A stretch of DNA of 14,391 nt from positions 1 to 14,391 of the forward strand of contig CADCPD010000197.1 in NCBI GenBank assembly GCA_902803265.1, in the 5' to 3' direction. The first letter of the stretch is position 1, and each line of letters begins with the position of its first letter. The translations under genes were made by a program, and so were the position numbers. The DNA comes from an uncultured bacterium. GTDB lineage: Bacteria > Cyanobacteriota > Vampirovibrionia > Gastranaerophilales > Gastranaerophilaceae. The notes beneath the pieces were generated by a model that did no database searches, was not told where the DNA came from, and was given only the letters and a program-made list of their open reading frames with translations. Below are positions 5,956-13,640 of this stretch, one piece after another.

Positions 5956-7326
5956 ATGTCACAGTTTTTGGACAAAATTAAGAATTTACATAAAGTAGCA
6001 GAGTCTAGTACTTCTGCTAAAGCAGGTTCTGCTGAAAGTGCTAAAACAGAAGAAACTTTTGTAAATAGTGCATTTGATTCAACCCAAACTCAGACACAAA
6101 AAACTGATGGTTCAAGTTCAACACCAAAAGTTACTTATGCAGAAATGGTTGATACAAATATTTTTGCATCTTCTTCTGAATCTGGTACAACTTTAAATGC
6201 TGAAAGCATTTTTAGTGAATATGAGTCTAAGCTTAACGATATGTTGAATAAAACTATGAAACAAACTAGCAGAGCTATGACTTTTAGTACTATTGCTGCA
6301 GGTCTATCAAGCGCTGGCGATTTGTTAACAAGCTTATCTGGTAATAAGACTGCTAACAATATCTTCAGCTCTGTTTTTGGTGGTTCTTCTACATCTACTC
6401 AATCTGCAGTTTCACCTCTTTCTACAGAATTAGGTTTAACAAATGATTTATCTACTGCTATTGCTTCTTATTCTAATAAAGGTTCTTCTGAAAACTGGAC
6501 CGCTCTTGTTAATCAAATTGCTTTGGCTAAGAATGACAAAAATTCTTTAAAAACTTACATGGATGAGCAACAACAAATTATAAAAGATTATCCTGCAAAA
6601 GAAGCTGCCTTAAAACAAGAAATTGAAGAAGCAAATCAAGATAAACTTGAAAAAGGTAAAGCTGTTGAAGCTGTAAAAGATGGTATTCAAGCTGCTACAA
6701 GAAAAAATACTATTGAAAAAACAGAAATTCCTGCTCAAGAAAAAGTTATTTCTGAAAGTAATGATAGAATAACTGCAGCTAGAACAAAATATGAAGGCGT
6801 TCAACAAGCTCAAAATTCAATTAAAACTCAATATCAAGCTATTCTTGACAAACCAAGAACTTCATCAACAGATGCTAGTGGCAATGTTACATACAGCCCT
6901 TCAGATCAAGAAATTTCTAATGCTAAAGCTAAAATAAAAGAAGCTGATGACAAGATTAAACAAGCTAAGGAAGAATATGACAATGTTTGTAAGAAAGAAA
7001 TTGGTCATGAAGCAGGTGTAAAAGGTCTTCCTTCTGAAAATTCTGTTCAAGGTGTTGCAATTGCTAAAGTTAATGCTTTGAAAAAAGAAATTGAAGAAAA
7101 AGATAAGATTATTGCTGAATCAGGAAGTACTCAAGAAGAACTAGAATCTATTCAAAAAGCTTATTTGGATTCTCTTGATAAGATAAATGCAAAAAATGAT
7201 GAATTGCAAAAATTAAAAGACAATCAAAAACAAGCTCATCTTAGATATAATCAAGCTAATTCTCAAGACAAAGCATTAGATAAACAAATTGCAGAAGCTG
7301 AAAAGTTGATGTCAGCTAAAAAATAA
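5956..7326 (+). CDS. Ser/Thr-rich coiled-coil protein of unknown function
   Basis: A 456-residue protein with no recognised domain. Residues 1-80 are Ser/Thr/Ala/Gln-rich and probably disordered. Residues 84-110 are a helix-like segment (ESIFSEYESKLNDMLNKTMK), and 108-176 are Ser/Gly/Ala-rich and weakly hydrophobic but not a clear membrane span. From about 185 to 455 it is strongly helical with heptad-like charge patterning, a long coiled coil broken near 298-318 (KPRTSSTDASGN..) and 346-366. There is no signal peptide or sorting motif. The codons are strikingly uniform (GCT, GAA, AAA, CAA, GGT, TCT), which usually marks an abundant protein, and the gene is closed by a strong terminator. It could be a structural filament or scaffold, or an exported effector-like protein; the sequence does not decide. 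The start has GGAG at 5943-5946. Confidence 0.8.
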   Translation: MSQFLDKIKNLHKVAESSTSAKAGSAESAKTEETFVNSAFDSTQTQTQKTDGSSSTPKVTYAEMVDTNIFASSSESGTTLNAESIFSEYESKLNDMLNKTMKQTSRAMTFSTIAAGLSSAGDLLTSLSGNKTANNIFSSVFGGSSTSTQSAVSPLSTELGLTNDLSTAIASYSNKGSSENWTALVNQIALAKNDKNSLKTYMDEQQQIIKDYPAKEAALKQEIEEANQDKLEKGKAVEAVKDGIQAATRKNTIEKTEIPAQEKVISESNDRITAARTKYEGVQQAQNSIKTQYQAILDKPRTSSTDASGNVTYSPSDQEISNAKAKIKEADDKIKQAKEEYDNVCKKEIGHEAGVKGLPSENSVQGVAIAKVNALKKEIEEKDKIIAESGSTQEELESIQKAYLDSLDKINAKNDELQKLKDNQKQAHLRYNQANSQDKALDKQIAEAEKLMSAKK

Positions 7327-7351
7327 TAAAATTTAGGAAATTAATTTATAG

Positions 7352-7388
7352 AAAAAGAGGTTTGAACTTTAGTTCAAACCTCTTTTTT
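7352..7388. terminator. Bidirectional terminator between the coiled-coil gene and pnp
   Basis: A perfect 16-bp stem (AAAAAGAGGTTTGAAC, 7352-7367, against 7372-7387) closes a TTTA loop and has A- and T-tracts on its two sides. It can therefore end the plus-strand coiled-coil transcript and the minus-strand pnp transcript alike. Confidence 0.95.
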
Positions 7389-7410
7389 AGTTTTATGTTG
7401 CATAAAAGAA

Positions 7411-9558
7411 TTAGTTTTCAGCCTCACATTTTGCTTTTTCTTCTTCTGTTACACCTTTGATTGTTAAGTTTACTCTGCCTCTGTCATCGATTTTTATTAT
7501 TTTTACGACAACTTCGTCGCCGATATTTACGTGTGGTTCTATAGTTTCAATTCTTTCTTTGCAAATTTGAGAAATGTGAACCATACCATCTTTACCGCCG
7601 CCTAACTCAACAAAAGCACCTATAGGAATAATTCTTACAACTTTTCCTTTTAGAACCATACCTTCTTCAGGTTTGAATGTTAAATCTCTAATCATCTTCA
7701 TAGCGATTTTTGCACCTTCTTGGTCATTAGAAGTTATTGTAACAACACCTGAATCTTGGATATCAATTTCAGCACCTGATGCATCAATGATTGCTCTGAT
7801 TTGTTTACCGCCAGGTCCGATAACTGTTCCGATATCACCTTGTGGAATTGTCATTGTTGTTATGCTTGGTGCATATGGTGATAATTCTTTTGCCGGTTCT
7901 GTGATTACTTCTCTCATTTTACCTAATATGTGTAATCTGCCTTCTTTAGCTTGTTGTAATGCTCTTCTTAAAGTGTCATTTGAAATACCTTTTGCTTTCA
8001 TATCCATTTGAAGAGCTGTTATAGCTTCGTCGTTACCTGTAACTTTAAAGTCCATATCACCTAAGAAGTCTTCAATACCTTGAATATCTGTTAACACAAC
8101 AGGTTCGTGGTCAGGTTCCGTAATCATACCCATTGCAACACCGCCAATCATGCATTTTACAGGAACACCTGCATTCATTAATGCCATTGATGATCCGCAA
8201 GTTGATGCCATTGATGTTGAACCGTTTGATTCCAATACATCTGATGTTACTCTGATTGTATAACCGAATTCTTCTTGGCTTGGCAGTGCAGGAACATTAG
8301 CTCTTTCTGCTAAGTTTCCGTGACCAACTTCACGTCTTCCAGGTCCTCTTAAAGCTTTTACTTCACCTACTGAAAATCCTGGGAAGATATATTTGTGCAT
8401 ATATGTTTTTTCTGTTTGCGGGTCAACACCATCTATTTCTTGTTTCATACCAGGGCCTGCAAGAGTTGCAACTGATAATACTTGAGTTTGTCCTCTTGTA
8501 AATACTGCTGAACCGTGAGCTCTTGGAATTACTCCAACTTCACACCAGATAGGTCTTACTTCGTTTGGTTTTCTTCCGTCAGCTCTCACGCCTTCGTTTA
8601 CAATCATTGCACGCATAACTTTCTTTTCAGCAGCTTTAAATTCTTCTGCAACAAAGTCAATGCCTGTTTCTTCTATCATCACATGGATAGGGTGGTTTTC
8701 TTCTAAAGCTTCAATTCTTTCTTTTACAAGTTTTTTAGCTTCTTCTAATTTATTTTGTCTGTATTCTCTGTCAAAGTTGTGGTAAGCGTCATAAATCATT
8801 CCGCCTGCAACTTCGTCAATTATATTTTTGATTTCAGTTGTATCGTAAGGATTCACGAATTCTTCTCTAGTTACACCACATTCTTGTGCAAATGCCAATT
8901 GAGCTTCACATTGTTTTCTGATTTCAACTTGTGCAAATTCAACGGCATTCATAATATCATCTTCTGTTACGAATTTACAACCTGCTTCAACCATTATAAC
9001 AGAGTCGTGAGTACCTGCTACAACGATATCCAAGTCTGATTTATCAGCTTGTTGGTGTGTAGGGTTAGCTATCATATTACCATTTTCATCTCTACCAACT
9101 CTTACCGCACCAATAGGACCTTCAAACGGAGCTCCTGATAACATTAATGCATATGAAGCGCCTAACATTGCTAATGTGTCAGGTTGGTGTTCTTGGTCAT
9201 AACTAAATAATTGAGCTACGATTTGAATATCATTTCTATATCCTTTAGGGAATAGTGGTCTTATAGGTCTGTCTATTAATCTTGAAATTAAAATTGCTTT
9301 ATCTGAAGCTTTTCCTTCACTTCTATTATATCCGCCAGGAATTTTTCCGATTGCTGACATTCTTTCTTCATAATCTATTAATAATGGGAAGAAATCTATT
9401 CCTACTCTTGGTTCTTTACTTACGCAGCAATGTACAAATAACATTGTATCTCCGCATTTTATTGTAACTGATGAAGTAGCTGAATTTGCATATTTGCCGG
9501 TTTCTACTTCAACGATTTTTCCTCCAACTTCAAGTTGAGTTTTCTTTGATTCTACCAT
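7411..9558 (-). CDS. pnp: Polyribonucleotide nucleotidyltransferase (PNPase)
   Basis: PNPase degrades RNA 3' to 5' with phosphate, releasing nucleoside diphosphates, as a ring-shaped trimer. The 715 residues (E. coli 711) hold the full set of domains: first RNase PH core (about 10-145), helical linker (about 240-315), second RNase PH core (about 325-545) with ESNGSTSMAS (443-452) and the metal-binding DMDFKVTG (501-508), a KH domain with GPGG (581-584) and an S1 domain (about 633-700). At residues 77-80, where E. coli has FFRR at the entrance of the channel, this protein has YNRS, so only the first Arg is kept. An AAGGA site lies just before the ATG. The gene has its own promoter and a leader hairpin, and is not joined to rpsO as in many bacteria. 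The product is certain. Confidence 0.98.
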   Translation of the reverse strand: MVESKKTQLEVGGKIVEVETGKYANSATSSVTIKCGDTMLFVHCCVSKEPRVGIDFFPLLIDYEERMSAIGKIPGGYNRSEGKASDKAILISRLIDRPIRPLFPKGYRNDIQIVAQLFSYDQEHQPDTLAMLGASYALMLSGAPFEGPIGAVRVGRDENGNMIANPTHQQADKSDLDIVVAGTHDSVIMVEAGCKFVTEDDIMNAVEFAQVEIRKQCEAQLAFAQECGVTREEFVNPYDTTEIKNIIDEVAGGMIYDAYHNFDREYRQNKLEEAKKLVKERIEALEENHPIHVMIEETGIDFVAEEFKAAEKKVMRAMIVNEGVRADGRKPNEVRPIWCEVGVIPRAHGSAVFTRGQTQVLSVATLAGPGMKQEIDGVDPQTEKTYMHKYIFPGFSVGEVKALRGPGRREVGHGNLAERANVPALPSQEEFGYTIRVTSDVLESNGSTSMASTCGSSMALMNAGVPVKCMIGGVAMGMITEPDHEPVVLTDIQGIEDFLGDMDFKVTGNDEAITALQMDMKAKGISNDTLRRALQQAKEGRLHILGKMREVITEPAKELSPYAPSITTMTIPQGDIGTVIGPGGKQIRAIIDASGAEIDIQDSGVVTITSNDQEGAKIAMKMIRDLTFKPEEGMVLKGKVVRIIPIGAFVELGGGKDGMVHISQICKERIETIEPHVNIGDEVVVKIIKIDDRGRVNLTIKGVTEEEKAKCEAEN

Positions 9559-9573
9559 TTTTTCCTTCTTTCT

Positions 9574-9605
9574 AGGCTGTTCGGACGTCTTTATAAATGC
9601 AGCCT
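9574..9605 (-). promoter_or_regulatory. Leader hairpin just upstream of the pnp ribosome site
   Basis: In the pnp transcript AGGCTG (9600-9605) pairs with CAGCCT (9574-9579), enclosing 20 nt, and ends about 4 nt before the purine-rich AGAAAGAAGGA. In E. coli a pnp leader stem-loop is cut by RNase III and then used for PNPase autocontrol. The position here is similar, but the stem is short and the sequence is not conserved, so the role is inferred. Confidence 0.4.
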
Positions 9606-9635
9606 TTATTTTTTCATCTATAAACTCTTGGATTT

Positions 9636-9664
9636 ATTTTATATTAAACATATTCTCAGGGCAA
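9636..9664 (-). promoter_or_regulatory. pnp promoter
   Basis: On the minus strand TTGCCC (9659-9664), 17 bp, TAAAAT (9636-9641). It lies just downstream of the rpsG terminator, as expected for a separate pnp unit. Transcription would start near 9629, giving a leader of about 70 nt that contains the hairpin at 9574-9605. Confidence 0.6.
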
Positions 9665-9696
9665 GTTTTTTATACTTTAAATCCTGTTTATAAAAT

Positions 9697-9730
9697 AAAA
9701 AATGGCTCTTTATTTCAAGAACCATTTTTT
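9697..9730 (-). terminator. Intrinsic terminator after rpsL-rpsG
   Basis: AAAAAATGGCTCTT (9697-9710) pairs over 14 positions with AAGAACCATTTTTT (9717-9730), with one G-U pair in the minus-strand RNA and a 6-nt loop, ending in a U-tract. It begins 28 nt after the rpsG stop codon and separates the ribosomal genes from pnp. Confidence 0.9.
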
Positions 9731-9757
9731 ATGTATTACTATATCTGTATTATATTA

Positions 9758-10228
9758 TTAATATCTGTAGTGAGCGAAAGCTTTGTTTGCTTCAGCCATT
9801 TTGTGGGTGTCTTCACGTTTTTTGCAAGCTTGACCTTGTCCGTTTGAAGCATCTATCAATTCATTTGTTAATTTATCTACAAAAGATTTTCCAGCTCTTT
9901 TCTTAGCTGCTGCAATTAACCAAGATGATGATAGAGCAAAACCTCTGTCTGCTTTTACTTCGATAGGTACTTGGTATGTAGAACCACCGATATGTCTTGC
10001 TTTTACTTCTAGTAACGGTGTTGCATTTTGTAATGCTTTTTCAAAAATTTCTAACGGTTTTTCGTTAGTTCTTTCTTGAATTCTTTCTAATGTTGTATAA
10101 AATATTCTTTCTGCTAAAGATTTTTTACCTCTTCTCATAATTCTGTTGATGAATTTTGAGATATCTACGCTATTGTAGATTGGATCCATAGGAGGGATTC
10201 TTTTAGCCGGTTTTGATCTTCTTGACAT
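9758..10228 (-). CDS. rpsG: 30S ribosomal protein S7
   Basis: A 156-residue protein of the usual length. It has the basic S7 N-terminus (MSRRSKPAKR), the conserved FINRIMRRGKKSLAERIFY (26-44), NATPLLEVKARHIGGSTYQ (68-86) and KREDTHKMAEANKAFAHYRY at the end. S7 starts assembly of the 30S head by binding the 3' domain of 16S rRNA and contacts the exit-site tRNA. The start codon overlaps the rpsL stop by one base, and a very strong AAAGGAGGT site lies inside the end of rpsL, so the two are coupled. The usual next genes of the str operon (fusA, tuf) are absent; a terminator follows instead. Confidence 0.98.
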   Translation of the reverse strand: MSRRSKPAKRIPPMDPIYNSVDISKFINRIMRRGKKSLAERIFYTTLERIQERTNEKPLEIFEKALQNATPLLEVKARHIGGSTYQVPIEVKADRGFALSSSWLIAAAKKRAGKSFVDKLTNELIDASNGQGQACKKREDTHKMAEANKAFAHYRY

Positions 10229-10611
10229 TATTTACCTCCTTTTTTAGCACGTTTTGCGCCGTATTTTGATCTTGATTGGTTTCTGTTTGCTACACCTGCT
10301 GTATCAAGTGTTCCTCTGATAATGTGATATCTAACACCAGGTAAGTCTTTTACCCTTCCACCTCTTATTAAAACAACACTGTGTTCTTGTAAGTTGTGTC
10401 CGATACCCGGAATGTATGATGTTACTTCAAATCCGTTTGTTAATCTAACACGGGCAACTTTTCTCATTGCTGAGTTCGGTTTTTTCGGTGTTGTTGTATA
10501 TACTCTTGTACATACTCCTCTTCTTTGAGGACATGACATTAACGCCGGTGATTTTGTTTTGTCAGTTAATTTTTTACGTTCTTGACGTACTAACTGGTTA
10601 ATTGTTGGCAT
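10228..10611 (-). CDS. rpsL: 30S ribosomal protein S12
   Basis: A 127-residue protein with the S12 signatures MPTINQLVRQERKK at the start, TTTPKKPNSAMRKVARVRL (39-57), PGIGHNLQEHS (68-78) and RGGRVKDLPGVRYH (83-96). S12 sits at the decoding site and supports codon-anticodon checking. The lysines where streptomycin-resistance changes usually fall (43/44 and 88) are unaltered, and the Asp after Lys88 is the residue methylthiolated by RimO in species that have that enzyme. AAGGAG lies about 6 nt before the ATG. It is first in a two-gene unit with rpsG and has a well-formed promoter. Confidence 0.98.
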   Translation of the reverse strand: MPTINQLVRQERKKLTDKTKSPALMSCPQRRGVCTRVYTTTPKKPNSAMRKVARVRLTNGFEVTSYIPGIGHNLQEHSVVLIRGGRVKDLPGVRYHIIRGTLDTAGVANRNQSRSKYGAKRAKKGGK

Positions 10612-10675
10612 AATTTCTCCTTATATATTCATTTTCTATTTATTAACAGCGTAAATTCAGCACAATTTTTCAGCT

Positions 10676-10704
10676 ATTATATCTGTATATCTATTCAACA
10701 TCAA
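10676..10704 (-). promoter_or_regulatory. rpsL-rpsG promoter
   Basis: On the minus strand TTGATG (10699-10704), exactly 17 bp, then a perfect TATAAT (10676-10681). It is the best promoter in the window, as suits a ribosomal operon. Transcription would start near 10669, with a leader of about 57 nt. Confidence 0.8.
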
Positions 10705-10731
10705 CAAAATTCTGTTGTCAACAGTTTTGTT
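10703..10731. repeat. 29-bp palindromic element touching the rpsL -35 box
   Basis: AACAAAA (10703-10709) and TTTTGTT (10725-10731) are inverted copies, as are CTGTTG (10712-10717) and CAACAG (10719-10724) around a single central T. Apart from two extra bases (10710-10711) the whole is a 13-bp-arm palindrome. It shares two bases with the rpsL -35 and lies upstream of both candidate transcription starts, so it would act as DNA and not as an RNA hairpin. An operator for a dimeric regulator is the natural reading; which regulator is unknown. Confidence 0.6.
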
Positions 10732-10797
10732 AAGAAGTTTTAGTCCTATTAATTCTTTATTACAAAATAGTTACATTAAAAATTTATGCTTTGTGTA

Positions 10798-10806
10798 TGG
10801 TATCAT
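10798..10806 (+). promoter_or_regulatory. Extended -10 promoter of the phosphatase-like gene
   Basis: TGGTATCAT is an extended -10 (TGn followed by a 5-of-6 TATAAT match). No -35 is evident, which such promoters do not need. Transcription would start near 10813, directly at the GGAG ribosome site, giving a leader of only about 13 nt. Confidence 0.5.
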
Positions 10807-10825
10807 TTAATTGGAGATTATTTAT

Positions 10826-11449
10826 ATGTTTAACAGAAAATGTAAAATTACTTATATAGCACACGGTTCTACTATTTTTACTGATAATCATAAATTATCA
10901 AGTGGTTCTAAGTATCCGCCAATAAATAAAAATGGCGAAGAACAAATGTATAAAATCGTAAATTTTATTAAAAATCGTGGAGTTAAAAATGATAAAATAA
11001 TTTCAGGACAGGCCTTATGTACTGTTCAGAGCTCTGAAATTATAGCCGAAGAATTAAAAAAAGATTTTGTTATTGATGAAAATCTTTTTCCAAGAGTTTA
11101 TGGCGAATGGGAAGGTTTAACCATTGAACAAATCAAAAAGAAATATCCTGATTTTTCAGGTGCTGCACCTTTGGAAATATTATTAGAAACTCCGGAAAAA
11201 GGAGAATCTTTATTAGATTTTAATAATAGAATAAGTATTGCGATTAATAACATTATTGAAGATAATTTGGAAAAACGTTTAATTGTTGTTACTCATCCTG
11301 TTATTATTAGAACTGCAATTTGTCTAGCTTTGAATATTCCTATTGAACAGCAATATAATATCTATGTTAAAACAGGCAGTGCTAACCAAATTTCATATTT
11401 TAAAAACGGAGCTGTTTTAAAATATTCTAATTATGTTCCGATTGTTTAA
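10826..11449 (+). CDS. Histidine-phosphatase-fold protein with degenerate active site
   Basis: The start is the ATG at 10826, because the in-frame TTG at 10811 overlaps the GGAG (10813-10816) that serves as its ribosome site. The 207 residues follow the histidine phosphatase (phosphoglycerate-mutase-like) plan, with YGEWEGLT (92-99) and VVTHPVIIRTA (154-164). The RHG signature is AHG (12-14), so the His that would be phosphorylated (His13) is kept but its Arg is lost. The SxxxRxxQ segment reads SGQALCTVQ and lacks its Arg. The position of the general acid Glu appears to be Pro89. The second His (157) is followed by Pro instead of Gly. It may be a non-catalytic relative or a phosphatase of altered specificity. 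It is 15 nt upstream of the glycosyltransferase and probably co-transcribed with it. Confidence 0.75.
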   Translation: MFNRKCKITYIAHGSTIFTDNHKLSSGSKYPPINKNGEEQMYKIVNFIKNRGVKNDKIISGQALCTVQSSEIIAEELKKDFVIDENLFPRVYGEWEGLTIEQIKKKYPDFSGAAPLEILLETPEKGESLLDFNNRISIAINNIIEDNLEKRLIVVTHPVIIRTAICLALNIPIEQQYNIYVKTGSANQISYFKNGAVLKYSNYVPIV

Positions 11450-11464
11450 AATTGAGGTTTTTCT

Positions 11465-13633
11465 ATGATATTTTTGATTTCGTTTTTGTTAGTATTTTCT
11501 TCAAGTTATTTTATAGCTTCCGTTTGTACTAAATGTTTTTATGAGCATTTTGCATATTTACTTTTAACAGCTTTTTCTCAACTTATCTTAACGTTTGAAG
11601 TTTTATCTCTATTTTCAGGTATAAATGAACAAAATGTTTTAATTTTAAATGTTATATTTTGGCTTGTAGCTTTTGTTCTTTGGTTGAAATATAAGAAACC
11701 GGTGCTTATACCTAATTGTAGACAGTTTTTTAAAAGATATATAAACATCTGTAGATTGGATAGAACTTTTATAGCATTAACATTATGCTTTCTAATCTTC
11801 ATAGGTGGTGTAATCTTTTTAGTTCTTACTTTGCCAATAACAAACGCGGATGCTGTCGATTATCATGTAGCAAGAAGTGTTTTTTATATTTTAAACGGAT
11901 CTTTGGCGCATTTTGATGTTGCAGATGTTAGAATTCTTGTTTTTCCATTCAATTCTGAAATCATTTACGCCTGGATTTTATTATTGTTAAAGCACGAAGC
12001 CTTATTAGGATGTTTATCTTTCTTTGGGTATATTTTTGCCATAACTTCTATTTATAAATTTATGCGATTAGTAGGTTTTTCATTAAGAAAAACTGTTTGG
12101 TCAATTTTTATGGTATCTTCTTTTGCTTCGGTTATTGTTCAAATTTCTGGGACAGAAACGGATATCCTTACAGCTTCTTTAATTTTAGCTTCAATAACTT
12201 TGTTTTTGTTATCGTTTAAACATAATAAAATTTTGAATTTATTTTTTTCTTCTTTGGCGTACGCAATAGCAGTAGGAACAAAAACAACTGCCATTATTGC
12301 TATTCCTGCTATTACACTTATTTTGTTATTTTTGTCTTTTAAAAATAAAAATTTTAAGAACTTTGTCTTATTTAGTTCATTATTTATTTTAAACTTTTTA
12401 GTTTTTTCTTCATACCAATACATTCTAAATTTGATTGATTACGGTAGTATTACCGGTACAAATTCTGCTATTGTTGCTCATAAAAATTTTTATGGTTTAA
12501 AAGGTATGATTGCAAATTTTGTCAGACATATTTTCTTGTTTTTTGATTTTTCAGGTTTTAAATGGGGGGAATATTTTGGCGAATTTTTATTAAATTTAAA
12601 GTTATTCATTTTAAAATTGTTGCACGTTGCAAGTGTACCTGAAGGAATATACAGTAAACCAAAAGGAACTTTTCAATTTAATGGTACATTACTGGAACCT
12701 GATATGAGTTTTGGGATTCTTGGTTTTTTGGTATTATTACCGTGTCTTTTATGTTCTTTGATAAAATATTTTGTATCAAAGAATTTTAGAAGTCGATTAT
12801 TATCAGTGTTATCGCTTTCTTATTTTATTTTCATTATTGTTTTGTCTTACACAATTGTATATATGAATTATAACTGTAGATTTTTGGCAATGTTTGCAGT
12901 TATAGCATCTCCGGTTTTGAGTTATTCTTATTTCAAAAATAACAATGCTTTGAAAATTATTTTTGTAGTATTTATGAGTTATTATTTAGTTTTGGTATCT
13001 TCTCATCTTTGGGCCAGACCATGGTGGCATTTTGCTAAAAGTATGATTTATGATGGAGAAACTATTTCTAATATAAGATTTAGGGCGGCTTGTTCAACTT
13101 ATGATGCTCCTTTAGGGGAGATTAAGGATCCTTATTATTATTTTTGGTATAAATTTAAACACAATAAGTCTTTAAAAGAAAGTAAAGTTCTATATTTTGC
13201 ATCTTCATCTACAAATCATTTCCGTCCGGCTTGGCAAAAATTTAAAAAATACACTAATGTTGATTTTGCTCTTGTCAACAATATTGATAAATACAATATT
13301 GAGGACTATGACTATATTATTTTTGATTCACAATCTCAATATGCAACTTTTTTAGTTGAAAAAAATATTGATCAAAATTATGATGTAAATGGCAGACAAA
13401 TCAAAATATACAAAAGACAGTCCCATTATTGTTTTTATATTTCAAAAGACGATAAACTTGTAACCTTTAAGCAAGATTTATTATTAAAAGATAGTCCTAT
13501 AGGTGTAAGATGCTTTATTGATAATGAATTCTTAAATTCAAAAAATTTCAAACAAATATCAGTCTTAAAAAATAGTGATAAGTTTTCTGGTTTGAAATAT
13601 CCGTTTATTGTGTATAAAAATTTTAATAAATAA
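11465..13633 (+). CDS. GT-C membrane glycosyltransferase, GT39/RgtA-like
   Basis: The 722-residue protein has many membrane spans in residues 1-515 and a soluble C-terminal domain (about 520-722), the layout of GT-C transferases that use polyprenyl-phosphate-linked sugars on the outer face of the inner membrane. After the span at 101-123 comes NADAVDYHVARSVFYILNG (127-145), whose acidic residues (Asp129, Asp132) fall where GT-C enzymes carry their catalytic acid in the first external loop. TETD (230-233) and GTKTTA (271-276) are also typical of this group. The acceptor and sugar cannot be read from sequence; surface polysaccharide or lipid A-type decoration are options. GAGG (11454-11457) supports the start. 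The 3' end is only 7 bp from the end of the convergent manC-type gene. Confidence 0.82.
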   Translation: MIFLISFLLVFSSSYFIASVCTKCFYEHFAYLLLTAFSQLILTFEVLSLFSGINEQNVLILNVIFWLVAFVLWLKYKKPVLIPNCRQFFKRYINICRLDRTFIALTLCFLIFIGGVIFLVLTLPITNADAVDYHVARSVFYILNGSLAHFDVADVRILVFPFNSEIIYAWILLLLKHEALLGCLSFFGYIFAITSIYKFMRLVGFSLRKTVWSIFMVSSFASVIVQISGTETDILTASLILASITLFLLSFKHNKILNLFFSSLAYAIAVGTKTTAIIAIPAITLILLFLSFKNKNFKNFVLFSSLFILNFLVFSSYQYILNLIDYGSITGTNSAIVAHKNFYGLKGMIANFVRHIFLFFDFSGFKWGEYFGEFLLNLKLFILKLLHVASVPEGIYSKPKGTFQFNGTLLEPDMSFGILGFLVLLPCLLCSLIKYFVSKNFRSRLLSVLSLSYFIFIIVLSYTIVYMNYNCRFLAMFAVIASPVLSYSYFKNNNALKIIFVVFMSYYLVLVSSHLWARPWWHFAKSMIYDGETISNIRFRAACSTYDAPLGEIKDPYYYFWYKFKHNKSLKESKVLYFASSSTNHFRPAWQKFKKYTNVDFALVNNIDKYNIEDYDYIIFDSQSQYATFLVEKNIDQNYDVNGRQIKIYKRQSHYCFYISKDDKLVTFKQDLLLKDSPIGVRCFIDNEFLNSKNFKQISVLKNSDKFSGLKYPFIVYKNFNK

Positions 13634-13640
13634 TGAGATA

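Noticed and set aside
7673..9467. Plus-strand open frames opposite pnp (7673-8011, 8515-8706, 8755-9039, 9282-9467)
   Set aside because: They are antisense to a certain gene, rich in Phe/Cys/Ser as such shadows are, and have no ribosome sites.
10811..10825. The TTG at 10811 as start of the phosphatase-like gene
   Set aside because: It overlaps the GGAG that is correctly placed for the ATG at 10826, and the five added residues contribute nothing to the fold.
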